Positions 36,749 through 45,001 of a DNA stretch of 47,964 nt are shown one piece after another. The DNA is from BMS3ABIN04 sp965554225. Its GTDB lineage: Bacteria; Bacteroidota; Ignavibacteria; Ignavibacteriales; Melioribacteraceae. Under the pieces are notes generated by a model. That model did no database searches. It worked only from the letters and a program-made list of their open reading frames with translations, and had not been told where the DNA came from. The translations under genes and the position numbers were made by a program. Position 1 is the first letter of the stretch. Every line of letters starts with the position of its first letter. The stretch covers positions 1 to 47,964 of the forward strand of contig CBEVZC010000007.1 in assembly GCA_965554225.1 (NCBI GenBank), written 5' to 3'.

Positions 36749-37018
36749 TTATTTTCTTATCCCTAATTGTTTAATTATTGTTCTATATCTTTGGATCTCT
36801 TTTCTTTTCAGATAATCCAACAGTCTTCGTCTTTTACCAACCATTTTCATTAAACCTCTTCTTGAAGCATGATCTTTTTTATGATTTGAAAAGTGATCTC
36901 TCAACGAATTGATACGTTCCGTAAGTATGGCAATTTGAACTTCTGCCGTACCTGAATCTTTTTCGTTTTTGCCAAATTGTTTAACCAATTCCAGCTTTTT
37001 TTCATTTGTAATGGACAT
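36749..37018 (-). CDS. rpsO: 30S ribosomal protein S15, 89 aa
   Basis: S15 binds 16S rRNA helix 22-23 early in small-subunit assembly. The whole protein is conserved: EIQ-like start SITNEKKLELVKQFGKNEKD, SGTAEVQIAILTERI, LRDHFSNHKKDHASRRGL and KMVGKRRRLLDYLKR. Length 89 is standard. Start ATG 37018. It precedes pnp directly, as in most bacteria. I do not see a clear pseudoknot-type autoregulatory leader in the 109 bases before it, though none would be expected to be obvious. Confidence 0.98.
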   Translation of the reverse strand: MSITNEKKLELVKQFGKNEKDSGTAEVQIAILTERINSLRDHFSNHKKDHASRRGLMKMVGKRRRLLDYLKRKEIQRYRTIIKQLGIRK

Positions 37019-37127
37019 TATAGATACCTCATTTTGTTATTCAATGTAATTCCAGAATTAACCGGAATTAATTAGTTTAGTTTTTTAGATAAAATTAAAA
37101 TTTAATCCCATTAATATTCAATAAATT

Positions 37128-38072
37128 TTACGAAGTTTCCACATACGAATTTACAATTTTCAGCGCATTTTTTTTATCAATATTTATTTGCCGAATAAGT
37201 TCATCTTTTGATGAAAACTTTTTTTCTGCTCTTAGTCTTATTAAAAATTCAATTTGCAAATTTTCATTATATATATCTTTATCGAAGTTCAATATATGAA
37301 CTTCAATAATTACATTTTGGGTTTGATTAAAAGTCGGTCTAAGACCAATGTTCATAATACCGGCAAATTTTTCTTTATTTAACCAAACAGAAACAGCATA
37401 AACTCCATTACCAGGAATTAATTTATGTATATTTTCTACTTCAATATTTGCAGTGGGAAATCCTAAAGAACGACCTCTACCGGCGCCGTTTACTACTTTA
37501 CCCGATAAGGCATATGCTCTTCCTAAAAATTTATTTGCCAAAACAATATCGCCTTCCGAGAGTAGATTTCTAATTTTAGTACTGCTTATAATTGTATCTC
37601 CAGCAGTAATAGGATCAACTTTAGTAACATCAAAATCCATCAGTTTACCGAGTTCACGCAGTTTGTTTTCGTCGCCGTCACGGTTTTTGCCAAATTTATG
37701 ATCATAACCAACAACTATATGGTTAGCGCCTATTTTATTACAAATATAATTCCGAACAAATTCTTTAGATGATAGACCCGAAAATTCTTTAGTAAATTTA
37801 ATTACCATTAAATTATCAATTCCAATTTTTTCAAATAATTTAACTTTTTCGTCAAGAGTTGTTAATAACTTTATATCGTAATTCTTTGATACAACCAATC
37901 TTGGATGCGGTTCAAAAGTTATAACAAAACTCCTACTCTTTTTTTCATCAGCCAGATGCAGTACATGGTTTAATATTTTTTGGTGACCTAAATGCATACC
38001 ATCGAATGTACCAATTGTTATAACTGTATCCTTTGTTTTATTTATATTTGAGTCTTGAGTATATAAATTCAT
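37128..38072 (-). CDS. ribF: Bifunctional riboflavin kinase / FAD synthetase, 314 aa
   Basis: RibF phosphorylates riboflavin to FMN and adenylylates FMN to FAD. The N-terminal nucleotidyltransferase domain has GTFDGMHLGHQKIL (HxGH-like), VGYDHKFGKNRDGD and ISSTKIRNLLSEGDI. The C-terminal kinase domain has GRSLGFPTANIEVE and GIMNIGLRPTFNQ, followed by EVHILNFDKDIYNENL. Length is typical. The gene is between truB and rpsO, with 26 bases to truB, in an order common across bacteria. Confidence 0.95.
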   Translation of the reverse strand: MNLYTQDSNINKTKDTVITIGTFDGMHLGHQKILNHVLHLADEKKSRSFVITFEPHPRLVVSKNYDIKLLTTLDEKVKLFEKIGIDNLMVIKFTKEFSGLSSKEFVRNYICNKIGANHIVVGYDHKFGKNRDGDENKLRELGKLMDFDVTKVDPITAGDTIISSTKIRNLLSEGDIVLANKFLGRAYALSGKVVNGAGRGRSLGFPTANIEVENIHKLIPGNGVYAVSVWLNKEKFAGIMNIGLRPTFNQTQNVIIEVHILNFDKDIYNENLQIEFLIRLRAEKKFSSKDELIRQINIDKKNALKIVNSYVETS

Positions 38073-38098
38073 TTTTAATTATCAAATTAAAGTTTTAA

Positions 38099-38803
38099 TT
38101 AGGATGCTTTATTAACAAATACATCTTGAATTCTATCTACTGTTAAAGCATCATCCACAGAAAAACGACCAATAGCAGTTCGTCTAAGTTCTTTCAAGTA
38201 AGCGCCGCAGCCTAACTTTTCGCCAAAATCATTTGCCAGCACTCTAACATAAGTCCCTTTAGAGCAATCTACTTTAAAAAATATATTAGGCAAATCTATT
38301 TTATTAATTTCAAAATTCGAAATAAATATTTCTCTTGGTTTTCTTTTTATTTCAATACCTTTCCTGGCATACTTATATAACGGTTTACCTTTATGTTTAA
38401 GAGCAGAATACATTGGTGGAATTTGAGTTGAACTTCCCAAAAAACTTTTCCTTACCGTTTCAATTTGCTCAGTAGTAATATGCTCAGTTTCTTTTTCAGC
38501 AATAACCTCAGTTTCCGAATCCATAGAAGGAGTTGTTTTTCCTAAAGAAATTATTCCTTCATATCTCTTTTCTTTCTCCTGATACTTATAAATTTCCTTT
38601 GTTTTCTTACCCGTACAAACTATCAGCAAACCAGTTGCCGCCGGATCCAAAGTACCGGCATGACCAATCTTTTTTATTCCCAGAATTTTACGTAACTTTT
38701 TTATTATATAAAATGAAGTTACACCTAAATCCTTATCGATTAAAAACACTTCTCCTTTGCTAAAATCAAATTCATTTTTACTAATCGTTTCTTTTGTTAT
38801 CAT
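38099..38803 (-). CDS. truB: tRNA pseudouridine-55 synthase, 234 aa
   Basis: TruB makes pseudouridine 55 in the T-loop of tRNA. KIGHAGTLDPAATGLLIV contains the catalytic Asp53; KTKEIYKYQEKEKRYEGIISLGKTTPSMDSE, IPPMYSALKHKGKPLYKYAR and KGTYVRVLANDFG follow. The frame is open back to 38863, but the ATG at 38803 is chosen because it begins the family-type N-terminus and overlaps the rbfA end by 23 bases (the ATG sits inside the rbfA sequence GAAGATGAT). The PUA domain is essentially absent; 234 residues is on the short side, as in several Bacteroidota. Confidence 0.94.
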   Translation of the reverse strand: MITKETISKNEFDFSKGEVFLIDKDLGVTSFYIIKKLRKILGIKKIGHAGTLDPAATGLLIVCTGKKTKEIYKYQEKEKRYEGIISLGKTTPSMDSETEVIAEKETEHITTEQIETVRKSFLGSSTQIPPMYSALKHKGKPLYKYARKGIEIKRKPREIFISNFEINKIDLPNIFFKVDCSKGTYVRVLANDFGEKLGCGAYLKELRRTAIGRFSVDDALTVDRIQDVFVNKAS

Positions 38804-39137
38804 CTTCGTGAATCTTTTTAAAAATATTTTCCATCTTTTCCACATAATCGGATGTATCGTCAATAAAGAAATTTAAATCCGGTGTATTTTTTGTTTTAAT
38901 ACTGTGTGCCAACTCAGATCTTAAATAACCTTTAATTGCACCGAGATGCTCAAGAACATACTCTCTTTTGGATTTATCAAAAACCGATAGATAAACTTTT
39001 GCAATTTTTAAGTCCGGAGTAACCTTAACATTTGTAATAGTAATTAAACCCAATTTAGGATCACTGATTTTATGTAAAAATATAAGACTTAATTTTTCTT
39101 TTACTAAACTGGCTATTTTATTTGATCTAATTGACAT
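38781..39137 (-). CDS. rbfA: Ribosome-binding factor A, 118 aa
   Basis: RbfA binds the 30S subunit near helix 1 of 16S rRNA and helps its maturation, notably in the cold. The KH-like fold is seen in RSNKIASLVKEKLSLIFLH (N-terminal), GLITITNVKVTPDLKIAKVYLSVF and LRSELAHSIKTKNTPDLNFFIDDT. The C-terminal tail overlaps truB. It is preceded after 2 bases by infB. Length is normal for the family. Confidence 0.95.
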   Translation of the reverse strand: MSIRSNKIASLVKEKLSLIFLHKISDPKLGLITITNVKVTPDLKIAKVYLSVFDKSKREYVLEHLGAIKGYLRSELAHSIKTKNTPDLNFFIDDTSDYVEKMENIFKKIHEDDNKRND

Positions 39138-39139
39138 TA

Positions 39140-41743
39140 TCAGTCTAAAGTTTTCTTAGTTTCAATAAGTTTATATGCTTCAACAATATCTCCTACTTTA
39201 ATATCATTAAAGTTTGCTATGTTTAGTCCGCATTCATAACCGGCATCAACTTCCTTCACATCATCCTTGAATCTTTTTAAGGATGCAAGTTGACCTTCAT
39301 AAACAACTACACCATCTCTAATTAATCTAATTTTCTGCGATCTCGTAACTTTACCTTCAAGAACATAGCAGCCAGCAATTGTACCAACCTTAGGAACTTT
39401 AAATATCTCACGGACTTCAACCGTACCCGTTACTTCCTCAGAAACTATTGGAGATAACATTCCTTCCAGGGCAGATTTAATTTCGTTTACACAATGATAG
39501 ATAACACTGTAGAGCCTTATATCAACCTTTTCAGATTCAGCTAATTTTCTGGCGTTAACATTTGGTCTAACGTGAAATCCGACAATAATAGCGCCTGAGG
39601 CAGCAGCTAATAAAACATCGCTTTCAGAAATAGCGCCAACACCTTTATGGATAACAACAACCTTTACTTCTTTATTGGAAAGCTTCATAAGTGAATCTGA
39701 CAAAGCTTCAACGGATCCGTCAACATCTCCTTTCACAATTATGGGTAATTCTTTAACAATACCTTCGCTAATCTGAGTTGCTATTTCGTCAAGTGTGATC
39801 ATTTTAACTTGTCTCTGATGCTGCTCTCTTTGCAACTGCTGACGTTTAATAGCAACTTCACGTGCTTCTCTTTCCGAATCAACAACAACAAAAACATCTC
39901 CGGCTTGCGGAGCGCCTTCAAATCCCAAGACCAAAACCGGAACGGAAGGTGTAGCCTTTTTCATCTTTCTATTTCTTTCATCGAACATTGCTCTTACTCT
40001 ACCATGCTGATTTCCGGCTATAAAAGGATCTCCAATATTTAATGTTCCCTTCTGAACAAGAATTGTTGAAGTAATACCTCTTCCTTTTTCTAGCTGTGTT
40101 TCAATTACCGCACCACGTGCTTTTCTATTATAATTAGCCTTAAGTTCTAATAATTCGGATTCTAAAAGAATTTTTTCCAAAAGTAAATCAACATTTTTAC
40201 CTGTCTTAGCGGAAATTTCAACGACCTGATATTTTCCACCCCAATCTTCAACTAAAATATTTCTTTCCGAAAGTTGTTGTTTTATTTTTTCAACGTTGGC
40301 GTTTGGTTTATCAATTTTGTTAATTGCTATGATAATTGGAACCCCCGCAGCTTGCGCATGATTTATTGCCTCAACCGTCTGAGGCATAACAGAATCATCG
40401 GCAGCAATAATAATAACAACTATATCAGTTACTTTTGCTCCTCTTGCTCTCATCGCAGTAAACGCTTCATGACCGGGAGTATCAAGGAAGGTAACATATT
40501 GGTCACTATCAACTTTAACTCTGTATGCACCGATATGTTGAGTAATACCACCGGATTCTCCGGCAACAACATTGGCTTTTCTTATATAATCCAGCAAAGA
40601 AGTTTTCCCGTGATCGACATGCCCCATAATAGTTACAACGGGCGAACGAGGCTCAAGAGTTTCTTCAGGATCTTCGGTGTCTTGTAACGAATCCGCAGTA
40701 AACTCCTCTTCGAAAACCACTTCATACCCAAACTCATCAGCAACAAGAGTTATAGTTTCAACGTCCAATCTTTGGTTCATTGTAACCATCAGCCCTATAG
40801 AAATAAATTTTTGTATAACTTCATTTACTGGGATATCCATCATATTGGCAAGCTCGCTAACCGCAATGAATTCGGTTACATGTAATTTTTTCTTTTCAAT
40901 TTCTTTTTGTTCATTAATTATTTCTTGAATTTCTTTCTTCTCTTGCCTTTTCTTTTTTCTATGACTAGCTCTGTCTCCGAAGCCTGAATCTTCCATACTT
41001 AAGAGAGTTCTTTTGAGCGCTCTATCAATTTCTTTTTTATCAATTTCAAATTTCTTTACGCGCTTTTTCTTTTTACTTTTCTTAACTTCTTCGTTATCAA
41101 TAGCTAAAGATTTCTTTTTAGCTTTTAATACTTTTTTCTTTTTACTGCTTTTACTTTTGTGATTAGCAGGTTCTTCTATTTTTTCCGGTTCCTTTTGAGT
41201 TTTTTTCTTAGCTTTTTCTTTCTTTGTGGGTTTCTTTTTTAGCTCAATCTTGCCAACAACTGTCAGTCCAGCTTTTTTATTTTTAAGTTCCTTTTCCGCT
41301 TCCGTTTCAAAAACCTTAGGTTCTTCAACAATTGCCACTTCAACTTCTTCAACAACTTTCTCCGGTTCTTTTTTCTCATCATCTACTTTTTCTTCTTCCC
41401 CGGCGGCTTCTTGAACTTCCGCAGTTTCTTCCTCAGTTTGTATTACTTCTTTAGGAAGCTCAGGTTCACTAACTTCTGAAGATGTTTCTTCTTCCTCTTC
41501 GTTATCTTCTTCATAACTCTTATGTAATTCGGATATTTTCCTGTAATGTTTTTCAGCCTTTTCAATATCTTTCTTAAACTCAGCACGTAAATCTGCAATC
41601 ATCTCGTCAGTTAGTGCAGACATGTGAGACTTTACTTTAAATCCCTTTGTTGTTAAAAATTCAAGAATTGCTTCAGTAGATAGGTTATATTCCGAAGCAA
41701 ATTTGTAAAGTCTTATTTTTTTAGTTTTTTTAGCTTCTGCCAT
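39140..41743 (-). CDS. infB: Translation initiation factor IF-2, 867 aa
   Basis: IF-2 is the GTPase that brings fMet-tRNA to the 30S subunit. Residues 1-60 are an IF2N-like segment (RLYKFASEYNLSTEAILEFL). Residues about 75-280 form a highly charged Lys/Glu linker with PTKKEKAKKKTQKEPE-like runs. A second IF2N segment lies near 295-345. The G domain starts with GHVDHGKTS at about 378-386, then DTPGHEAF, NKIDK and SAK. Domains II, III and IV complete the protein. Total length fits bacteria with a long linker. It lies between nusA and rbfA. Confidence 0.97.
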   Translation of the reverse strand: MAEAKKTKKIRLYKFASEYNLSTEAILEFLTTKGFKVKSHMSALTDEMIADLRAEFKKDIEKAEKHYRKISELHKSYEEDNEEEEETSSEVSEPELPKEVIQTEEETAEVQEAAGEEEKVDDEKKEPEKVVEEVEVAIVEEPKVFETEAEKELKNKKAGLTVVGKIELKKKPTKKEKAKKKTQKEPEKIEEPANHKSKSSKKKKVLKAKKKSLAIDNEEVKKSKKKKRVKKFEIDKKEIDRALKRTLLSMEDSGFGDRASHRKKKRQEKKEIQEIINEQKEIEKKKLHVTEFIAVSELANMMDIPVNEVIQKFISIGLMVTMNQRLDVETITLVADEFGYEVVFEEEFTADSLQDTEDPEETLEPRSPVVTIMGHVDHGKTSLLDYIRKANVVAGESGGITQHIGAYRVKVDSDQYVTFLDTPGHEAFTAMRARGAKVTDIVVIIIAADDSVMPQTVEAINHAQAAGVPIIIAINKIDKPNANVEKIKQQLSERNILVEDWGGKYQVVEISAKTGKNVDLLLEKILLESELLELKANYNRKARGAVIETQLEKGRGITSTILVQKGTLNIGDPFIAGNQHGRVRAMFDERNRKMKKATPSVPVLVLGFEGAPQAGDVFVVVDSEREAREVAIKRQQLQREQHQRQVKMITLDEIATQISEGIVKELPIIVKGDVDGSVEALSDSLMKLSNKEVKVVVIHKGVGAISESDVLLAAASGAIIVGFHVRPNVNARKLAESEKVDIRLYSVIYHCVNEIKSALEGMLSPIVSEEVTGTVEVREIFKVPKVGTIAGCYVLEGKVTRSQKIRLIRDGVVVYEGQLASLKRFKDDVKEVDAGYECGLNIANFNDIKVGDIVEAYKLIETKKTLD

Positions 41744-41760
41744 TTTTTTCCCAATAATAT

Positions 41761-43008
41761 TTATTCTTCTTCTTCAAATTGATTTTTTATAATTTCAATA
41801 ATTTCTTCTGCTTTTTCATCAGTTAGCGTTTCAATTTTCTTCAATTCATCTACACCGGCAGATAATACTTCAACAGCAGTATCATAACGGTTATTAATTA
41901 AAAGCTCTACAATGTCGGCTCCCAAATCTTCCTTCAAGTCAACCAATTCAATATCATCTTCATATTCATCATACATCTTCTCTTCTCTTATTACATCAAT
42001 GTTATAGCCCGTTAACTTCATGGCTAACCTAATATTTACTCCGTTTCTTCCTACTATTAAAGATACTTGATCACTATCGGCAGTAACGCTGCAAGTTCTT
42101 TCATCTTCGTCTAATTCAATTTGTTTTAACTTAGCCGGAGCTAATGCACGTTGAATATAGATAATAGGATCGTCGGAATAATTAATAACATCAATATTCT
42201 CGTTATTCAATTCCCTTACAATAGCATGAATTCTTACACCCTTCATTCCTACGCAAGCGCCAACAGCATCAATTCTTGCGTCGGAAGATTCAACCGATAC
42301 TTTAGCTCTTTCCCCGGGTTCTCTTGCAATTCCCTTAATCTCAATAACGCCGTCATATATTTCCGGTATTTCAATTTCAAAAAGACGTTTAAGGAATTCA
42401 TTGTCTGCTCTCGATACTGTAATCAAAGGTCTATTACCAGATTTTTCAACACTTTTTACAACCGCTCTAATTGTATCCCCTTTCCTATATCTTTCCCTCG
42501 GAATCTGTTCAATTCTTGGCAGTATCAATTCATTTTTATTGTGATTAATTAAAACATCATTCCTTCTGACTTGGTAAATATCACCGACAATTATTTCGCC
42601 AATCATCTCGCTATATTCTCTGTACACTCTTTCTTTTTCTACTTCTCTGATCCTTTGGTTCAAGTTTTGACGCGAAAGATTTATTAGTCTTCTACCAAAA
42701 GAGGAAAGCTCCAATTTTTCTATAAAGTCATCACCAACTTCAAGTTCTTCTTCGTTTCCTCTACGGTTAACTTCATCTATGCTTATTTGAGTTCCCGGAT
42801 CTTCAACTTCCTCAACAATCTCACGTTCAAGAAAAATTTCAATATCTCCTTTGTCCATATTCACAACTACTTCGTAAGATGCATCTGGACCATATTTCTT
42901 TTTCACAAGCACACCGAAAATATCTTCTATTATGCCTGCCAATACATCTTTGTCCATTCCTTTTTCGCGAACCATCTGAGAAAATGATTCAACAATTGCT
43001 GAGTTCAT
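41761..43008 (-). CDS. nusA: Transcription termination/antitermination factor NusA, 415 aa
   Basis: NusA binds RNA polymerase and nascent RNA and affects pausing, termination and antitermination. The N-terminal polymerase-binding domain covers about 1-130, with an acidic insertion (EEVEDPGTQISIDE). The S1 domain spans about 135-200 (GDIYQVRRNDVLINHNKNELILPR). KH1 and KH2 follow: EPGERAKVSVESSDARIDAVG and DSDQVSLIVGRNGVNIRLAMKL. The C-terminal 55 residues form a helix-hairpin-like acidic domain. The ATG at 43008 has a good GGGAGG Shine-Dalgarno 8-13 bases upstream. It is 16 bases after rimP. Confidence 0.97.
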   Translation of the reverse strand: MNSAIVESFSQMVREKGMDKDVLAGIIEDIFGVLVKKKYGPDASYEVVVNMDKGDIEIFLEREIVEEVEDPGTQISIDEVNRRGNEEELEVGDDFIEKLELSSFGRRLINLSRQNLNQRIREVEKERVYREYSEMIGEIIVGDIYQVRRNDVLINHNKNELILPRIEQIPRERYRKGDTIRAVVKSVEKSGNRPLITVSRADNEFLKRLFEIEIPEIYDGVIEIKGIAREPGERAKVSVESSDARIDAVGACVGMKGVRIHAIVRELNNENIDVINYSDDPIIYIQRALAPAKLKQIELDEDERTCSVTADSDQVSLIVGRNGVNIRLAMKLTGYNIDVIREEKMYDEYEDDIELVDLKEDLGADIVELLINNRYDTAVEVLSAGVDELKKIETLTDEKAEEIIEIIKNQFEEEE

Positions 43009-43024
43009 TTGTTAAACCTCCCTA

Positions 43025-43477
43025 TCAAAAACTTATTTTTACTTTTGCTTTAGTAATTTGGTTAAAATTAATTTTTCTTTCTTCATTCTTTGAAGCAAAT
43101 ATTAAAACATCCCCTTCAATTCTTTTTAATTTACCTTCAAAACTTTTTGAGTTTTCGTCTTGTTTATACTTAAGACTAAAATTTCTGTTAACATGTTTAG
43201 GGTATTGTCTTAGAAACCTCAAAGGTTTATCAACACCCGGCGAAGAAACATCAAGTCTATATTTACCGGTATAAATTTCTTCCTCCTCAATAAGAGAATT
43301 TAATTTTCTGCTTATCATCGAACAATCCTTTGTTGACACCGCTTCATCGCCATCAATGAATATTTCAATTATTCGGTTATTGGGATTCCCACGGATTAGA
43401 AAGTCAACGAGCAGAAAATTTTCTTGCTCAATAATAGTCTTAAACTTCTCTTTAATATTTTTATTTTTCAATTCCAT
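43025..43477 (-). CDS. rimP: Ribosome maturation factor RimP, 150 aa
   Basis: RimP is needed for 30S subunit maturation. Visible are the N-terminal domain (FKTIIEQENFLLVDFLIRGN) and RIIEIFIDGDEAVSTKDCSMISRKLNSLI, then YRLDVSSPGVDKPLRFLRQYPKHVNR, the family signature. The Sm-like C-terminal domain follows (EGKLKRIEGDVLIF). The frame is open to 43498, but that start would lie inside a hairpin; the ATG at 43477 (MELKNKNIKEKF) gives the normal length. It is the first gene of the nusA-infB run. A terminator-like hairpin with six U ends 8 bases before this ATG, and there is no Shine-Dalgarno. Confidence 0.9.
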   Translation of the reverse strand: MELKNKNIKEKFKTIIEQENFLLVDFLIRGNPNNRIIEIFIDGDEAVSTKDCSMISRKLNSLIEEEEIYTGKYRLDVSSPGVDKPLRFLRQYPKHVNRNFSLKYKQDENSKSFEGKLKRIEGDVLIFASKNEERKINFNQITKAKVKISF

Positions 43478-43483
43478 ACAAAT

Positions 43484-43505
43484 AAAAAACGCCCTCAATG
43501 GGGCG
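43484..43505 (-). terminator. Terminator-like hairpin immediately before rimP
   Basis: On the minus strand CGCCC pairs with GGGCG (43501-43505 with 43490-43494) and is followed by TTTTTTATTT (43489-43480). It sits between the probable operon promoter and the rimP start, with no gene upstream on this strand for 216 bases, so it can only act on the leader of this operon (attenuator) or on a short leader RNA. The stem is only five pairs. Confidence 0.55.
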
Positions 43506-43720
43506 AAATTAGAATACCAAATTTACAATTTTATTAACGAATAAGCAATAAGTTCAATAAATATATTTTATTTCCAAACATCTGAAAATTTTATTTTTAT
43601 AATATACCAATAAAAAATTGGTTTAATTTTAGAAACTACTGAAATCGAAAAAATAATTATGTATTTTACATTAAATTAATCGGGACAACTCTTTTATATT
43701 TATAAAATTCAGAGGGCAAA

Positions 43721-44710
43721 ATGAGAAAAAGAATAATAAAACCTTTCATTGTATTTCTATTTTTTACTGTAATTACAAATGCGCAAATTTATAACAAAAG
43801 TGAACCTCTGGCTCATACATACTCAATAGTTGCGCGCGACAGCGTAACGGGAGAAATGGGTGTTGCAGTGCAATCTCACTGGTTTTCCGTCGGCACTTTA
43901 GTTTCTTGGGGTGAAGCAGGCGTAGGAGTAATTGCTACTCAATCTTTTATTAATGCTTCGTTCGGTCACCGTGGACTGGCATTATTAAAAAACGGCCTTT
44001 CACCTCAGCAGGTAGTAGATTTTTTAATCGCCTCTGACGAAGGACGGGATGTTCGCCAGTTAGCAGTTTTAGATTCAAAAGGAAGAGCAGCATCGTATAC
44101 AGGTAAAAACTGCATACCCGCTGCCGGAAATATTGCAGGAAAAAACTTTTCGGTTCAAGCAAACTTAATGGTTAACAATAAAGTGTGGCCCGCGATGGAG
44201 AAGGCATTTAAACAAACCAAAGCTCCTTTGGCAGAAAGGATGGTTGCTGCTTTGGAAGCCGCTCAAAAAGAAGGCGGTGATATCAGAGGGAAACAGTCAG
44301 CTGCTCTTCTTGTTGTAAGAGACAAATCAACCGGTAAAGTTTGGGAAGACAGATTAATTGATCTGAGAGTTGACGACAGCCCCAACCCTGTTAAAGAAAT
44401 TAAAAGATTGTTAAAAGTCCATAGAGCATACGACCATATGAACAACGGCGATTTGGCAGTTGAAAAAGGCAATATGTCCTTAGCCATGCAAGAATACTCG
44501 GCAGCAGAAAAGATGTTCCCGGAAAATGAAGAAATGAAATATTGGCATGCAGTAACTTTGGCTAATAATGGCAAGGTTAAAGAAGCAATTCCCTTGTTCA
44601 CAAAAGTGTTTTCAAAAAACCAAAATTGGAAAATTTTAACTCCTAGAATCAAAAAAGTGGGTTTATTGAATGTCTCCGATGTTGAACTGAAGCAAATTTT
44701 AGGTAATTAA
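43721..44710 (+). CDS. Secreted DUF1028 (Ntn-hydrolase-like) protein with TPR-like tail, 329 aa
   Basis: A signal peptide ends near VITNA-Q. The DUF1028 domain follows (about 30-235), with TYSIVARDSVTGEMGVAVQSHW, GEAGVGVIATQSFIN and GNIAGKNFSVQANLM; this family is placed near Ntn hydrolases and its substrate is unknown. Residues about 245-325 contain TPR-like helices (AVEKGNMSLAMQEYSAAEKMFPENEEM and WHAVTLANNGKVKEAIPLFTK), suggesting a protein-binding tail. The ATG has a GAGGG Shine-Dalgarno 6-10 bases upstream. It is divergent from the rimP operon. The gene is separated from recD2 by the structured region at 44791-44958. Confidence 0.88.
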   Translation: MRKRIIKPFIVFLFFTVITNAQIYNKSEPLAHTYSIVARDSVTGEMGVAVQSHWFSVGTLVSWGEAGVGVIATQSFINASFGHRGLALLKNGLSPQQVVDFLIASDEGRDVRQLAVLDSKGRAASYTGKNCIPAAGNIAGKNFSVQANLMVNNKVWPAMEKAFKQTKAPLAERMVAALEAAQKEGGDIRGKQSAALLVVRDKSTGKVWEDRLIDLRVDDSPNPVKEIKRLLKVHRAYDHMNNGDLAVEKGNMSLAMQEYSAAEKMFPENEEMKYWHAVTLANNGKVKEAIPLFTKVFSKNQNWKILTPRIKKVGLLNVSDVELKQILGN

Positions 44711-44757
44711 AATGTAATTATTCATTTTTTCTAAATTTTTGTGTGTTAAAACTTATG

Positions 44758-44788
44758 TTGACTCTTTTATAAATTTTATTTAGGTTTT
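44758..44788 (+). promoter_or_regulatory. Possible promoter for the structured RNA upstream of recD2
   Basis: TTG at 44758-44760 and TAGGTTTT at 44781-44788, spaced 20 bases, match the Bacteroidota -33 TTG / -7 TAnnTTTG pattern except for the last base. A transcript would begin near 44795. Confidence 0.35.
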
Positions 44789-44832
44789 AAATGGATGAGG
44801 AACTTAAACTTATAAAAAAGGGTTTGCCGTAA

Positions 44833-44958
44833 AAAACCGAAAAAACATTAAATAAAGTGAATCATCTAGGAAGTCTGCTTTTACTTCCTTTTGTAAACTT
44901 TATTCGCCTTTAGGGCGAGGGAGGTTTTACCCCTCACGAAAGTTGTGAGGGGTTTTTT
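44833..44958 (+). ncRNA. Candidate structured RNA (leader or small RNA) upstream of recD2
   Basis: Nested pairings are visible: AAAACC (44833-44838) with GGTTTT (44923-44928); AATAAAGT (44851-44858) with ACTTTATT (44897-44904); GGAAGT (44869-44874) with ACTTCC (44883-44888); a side hairpin TCGCC/GGCGA at 44904-44918 (sharing one base with the second helix); and a final terminator hairpin. The combination in a 291-base gene-free gap suggests a real RNA fold. I do not recognise a named riboswitch or 6S, SRP, RNase P or tmRNA. It could be a small RNA or a recD2 leader. Confidence 0.5.
44930..44958 (+). terminator. Intrinsic terminator between DUF1028 gene and recD2
   Basis: CCCCTCAC (44930-44937) pairs perfectly with GTGAGGGG (44945-44952) around a seven-base loop, followed by six T (44953-44958). 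It is a textbook plus-strand terminator, 44 bases before the recD2 start and 220 bases after the DUF1028 gene stop. Confidence 0.93.
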
Positions 44959-45001
44959 ATTGCTCCGGGTAAAATAATTTTTATAAAAAGAAAACTTTTC
45001 A

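Noticed and set aside
40274..40687. Long antisense open frames opposite infB, nusA and rimP (also 42151-42552, 42879-43274)
   Set aside because: Compositions rich in Asn, Phe and Ser mirror the coding strand of well-conserved genes; none has motifs or start signals.
44850..44905. THF-riboswitch-like string GTGAATCAT in the structured region
   Set aside because: Only about nine bases match and the other conserved parts of that riboswitch are missing; recD2 is not a folate gene.
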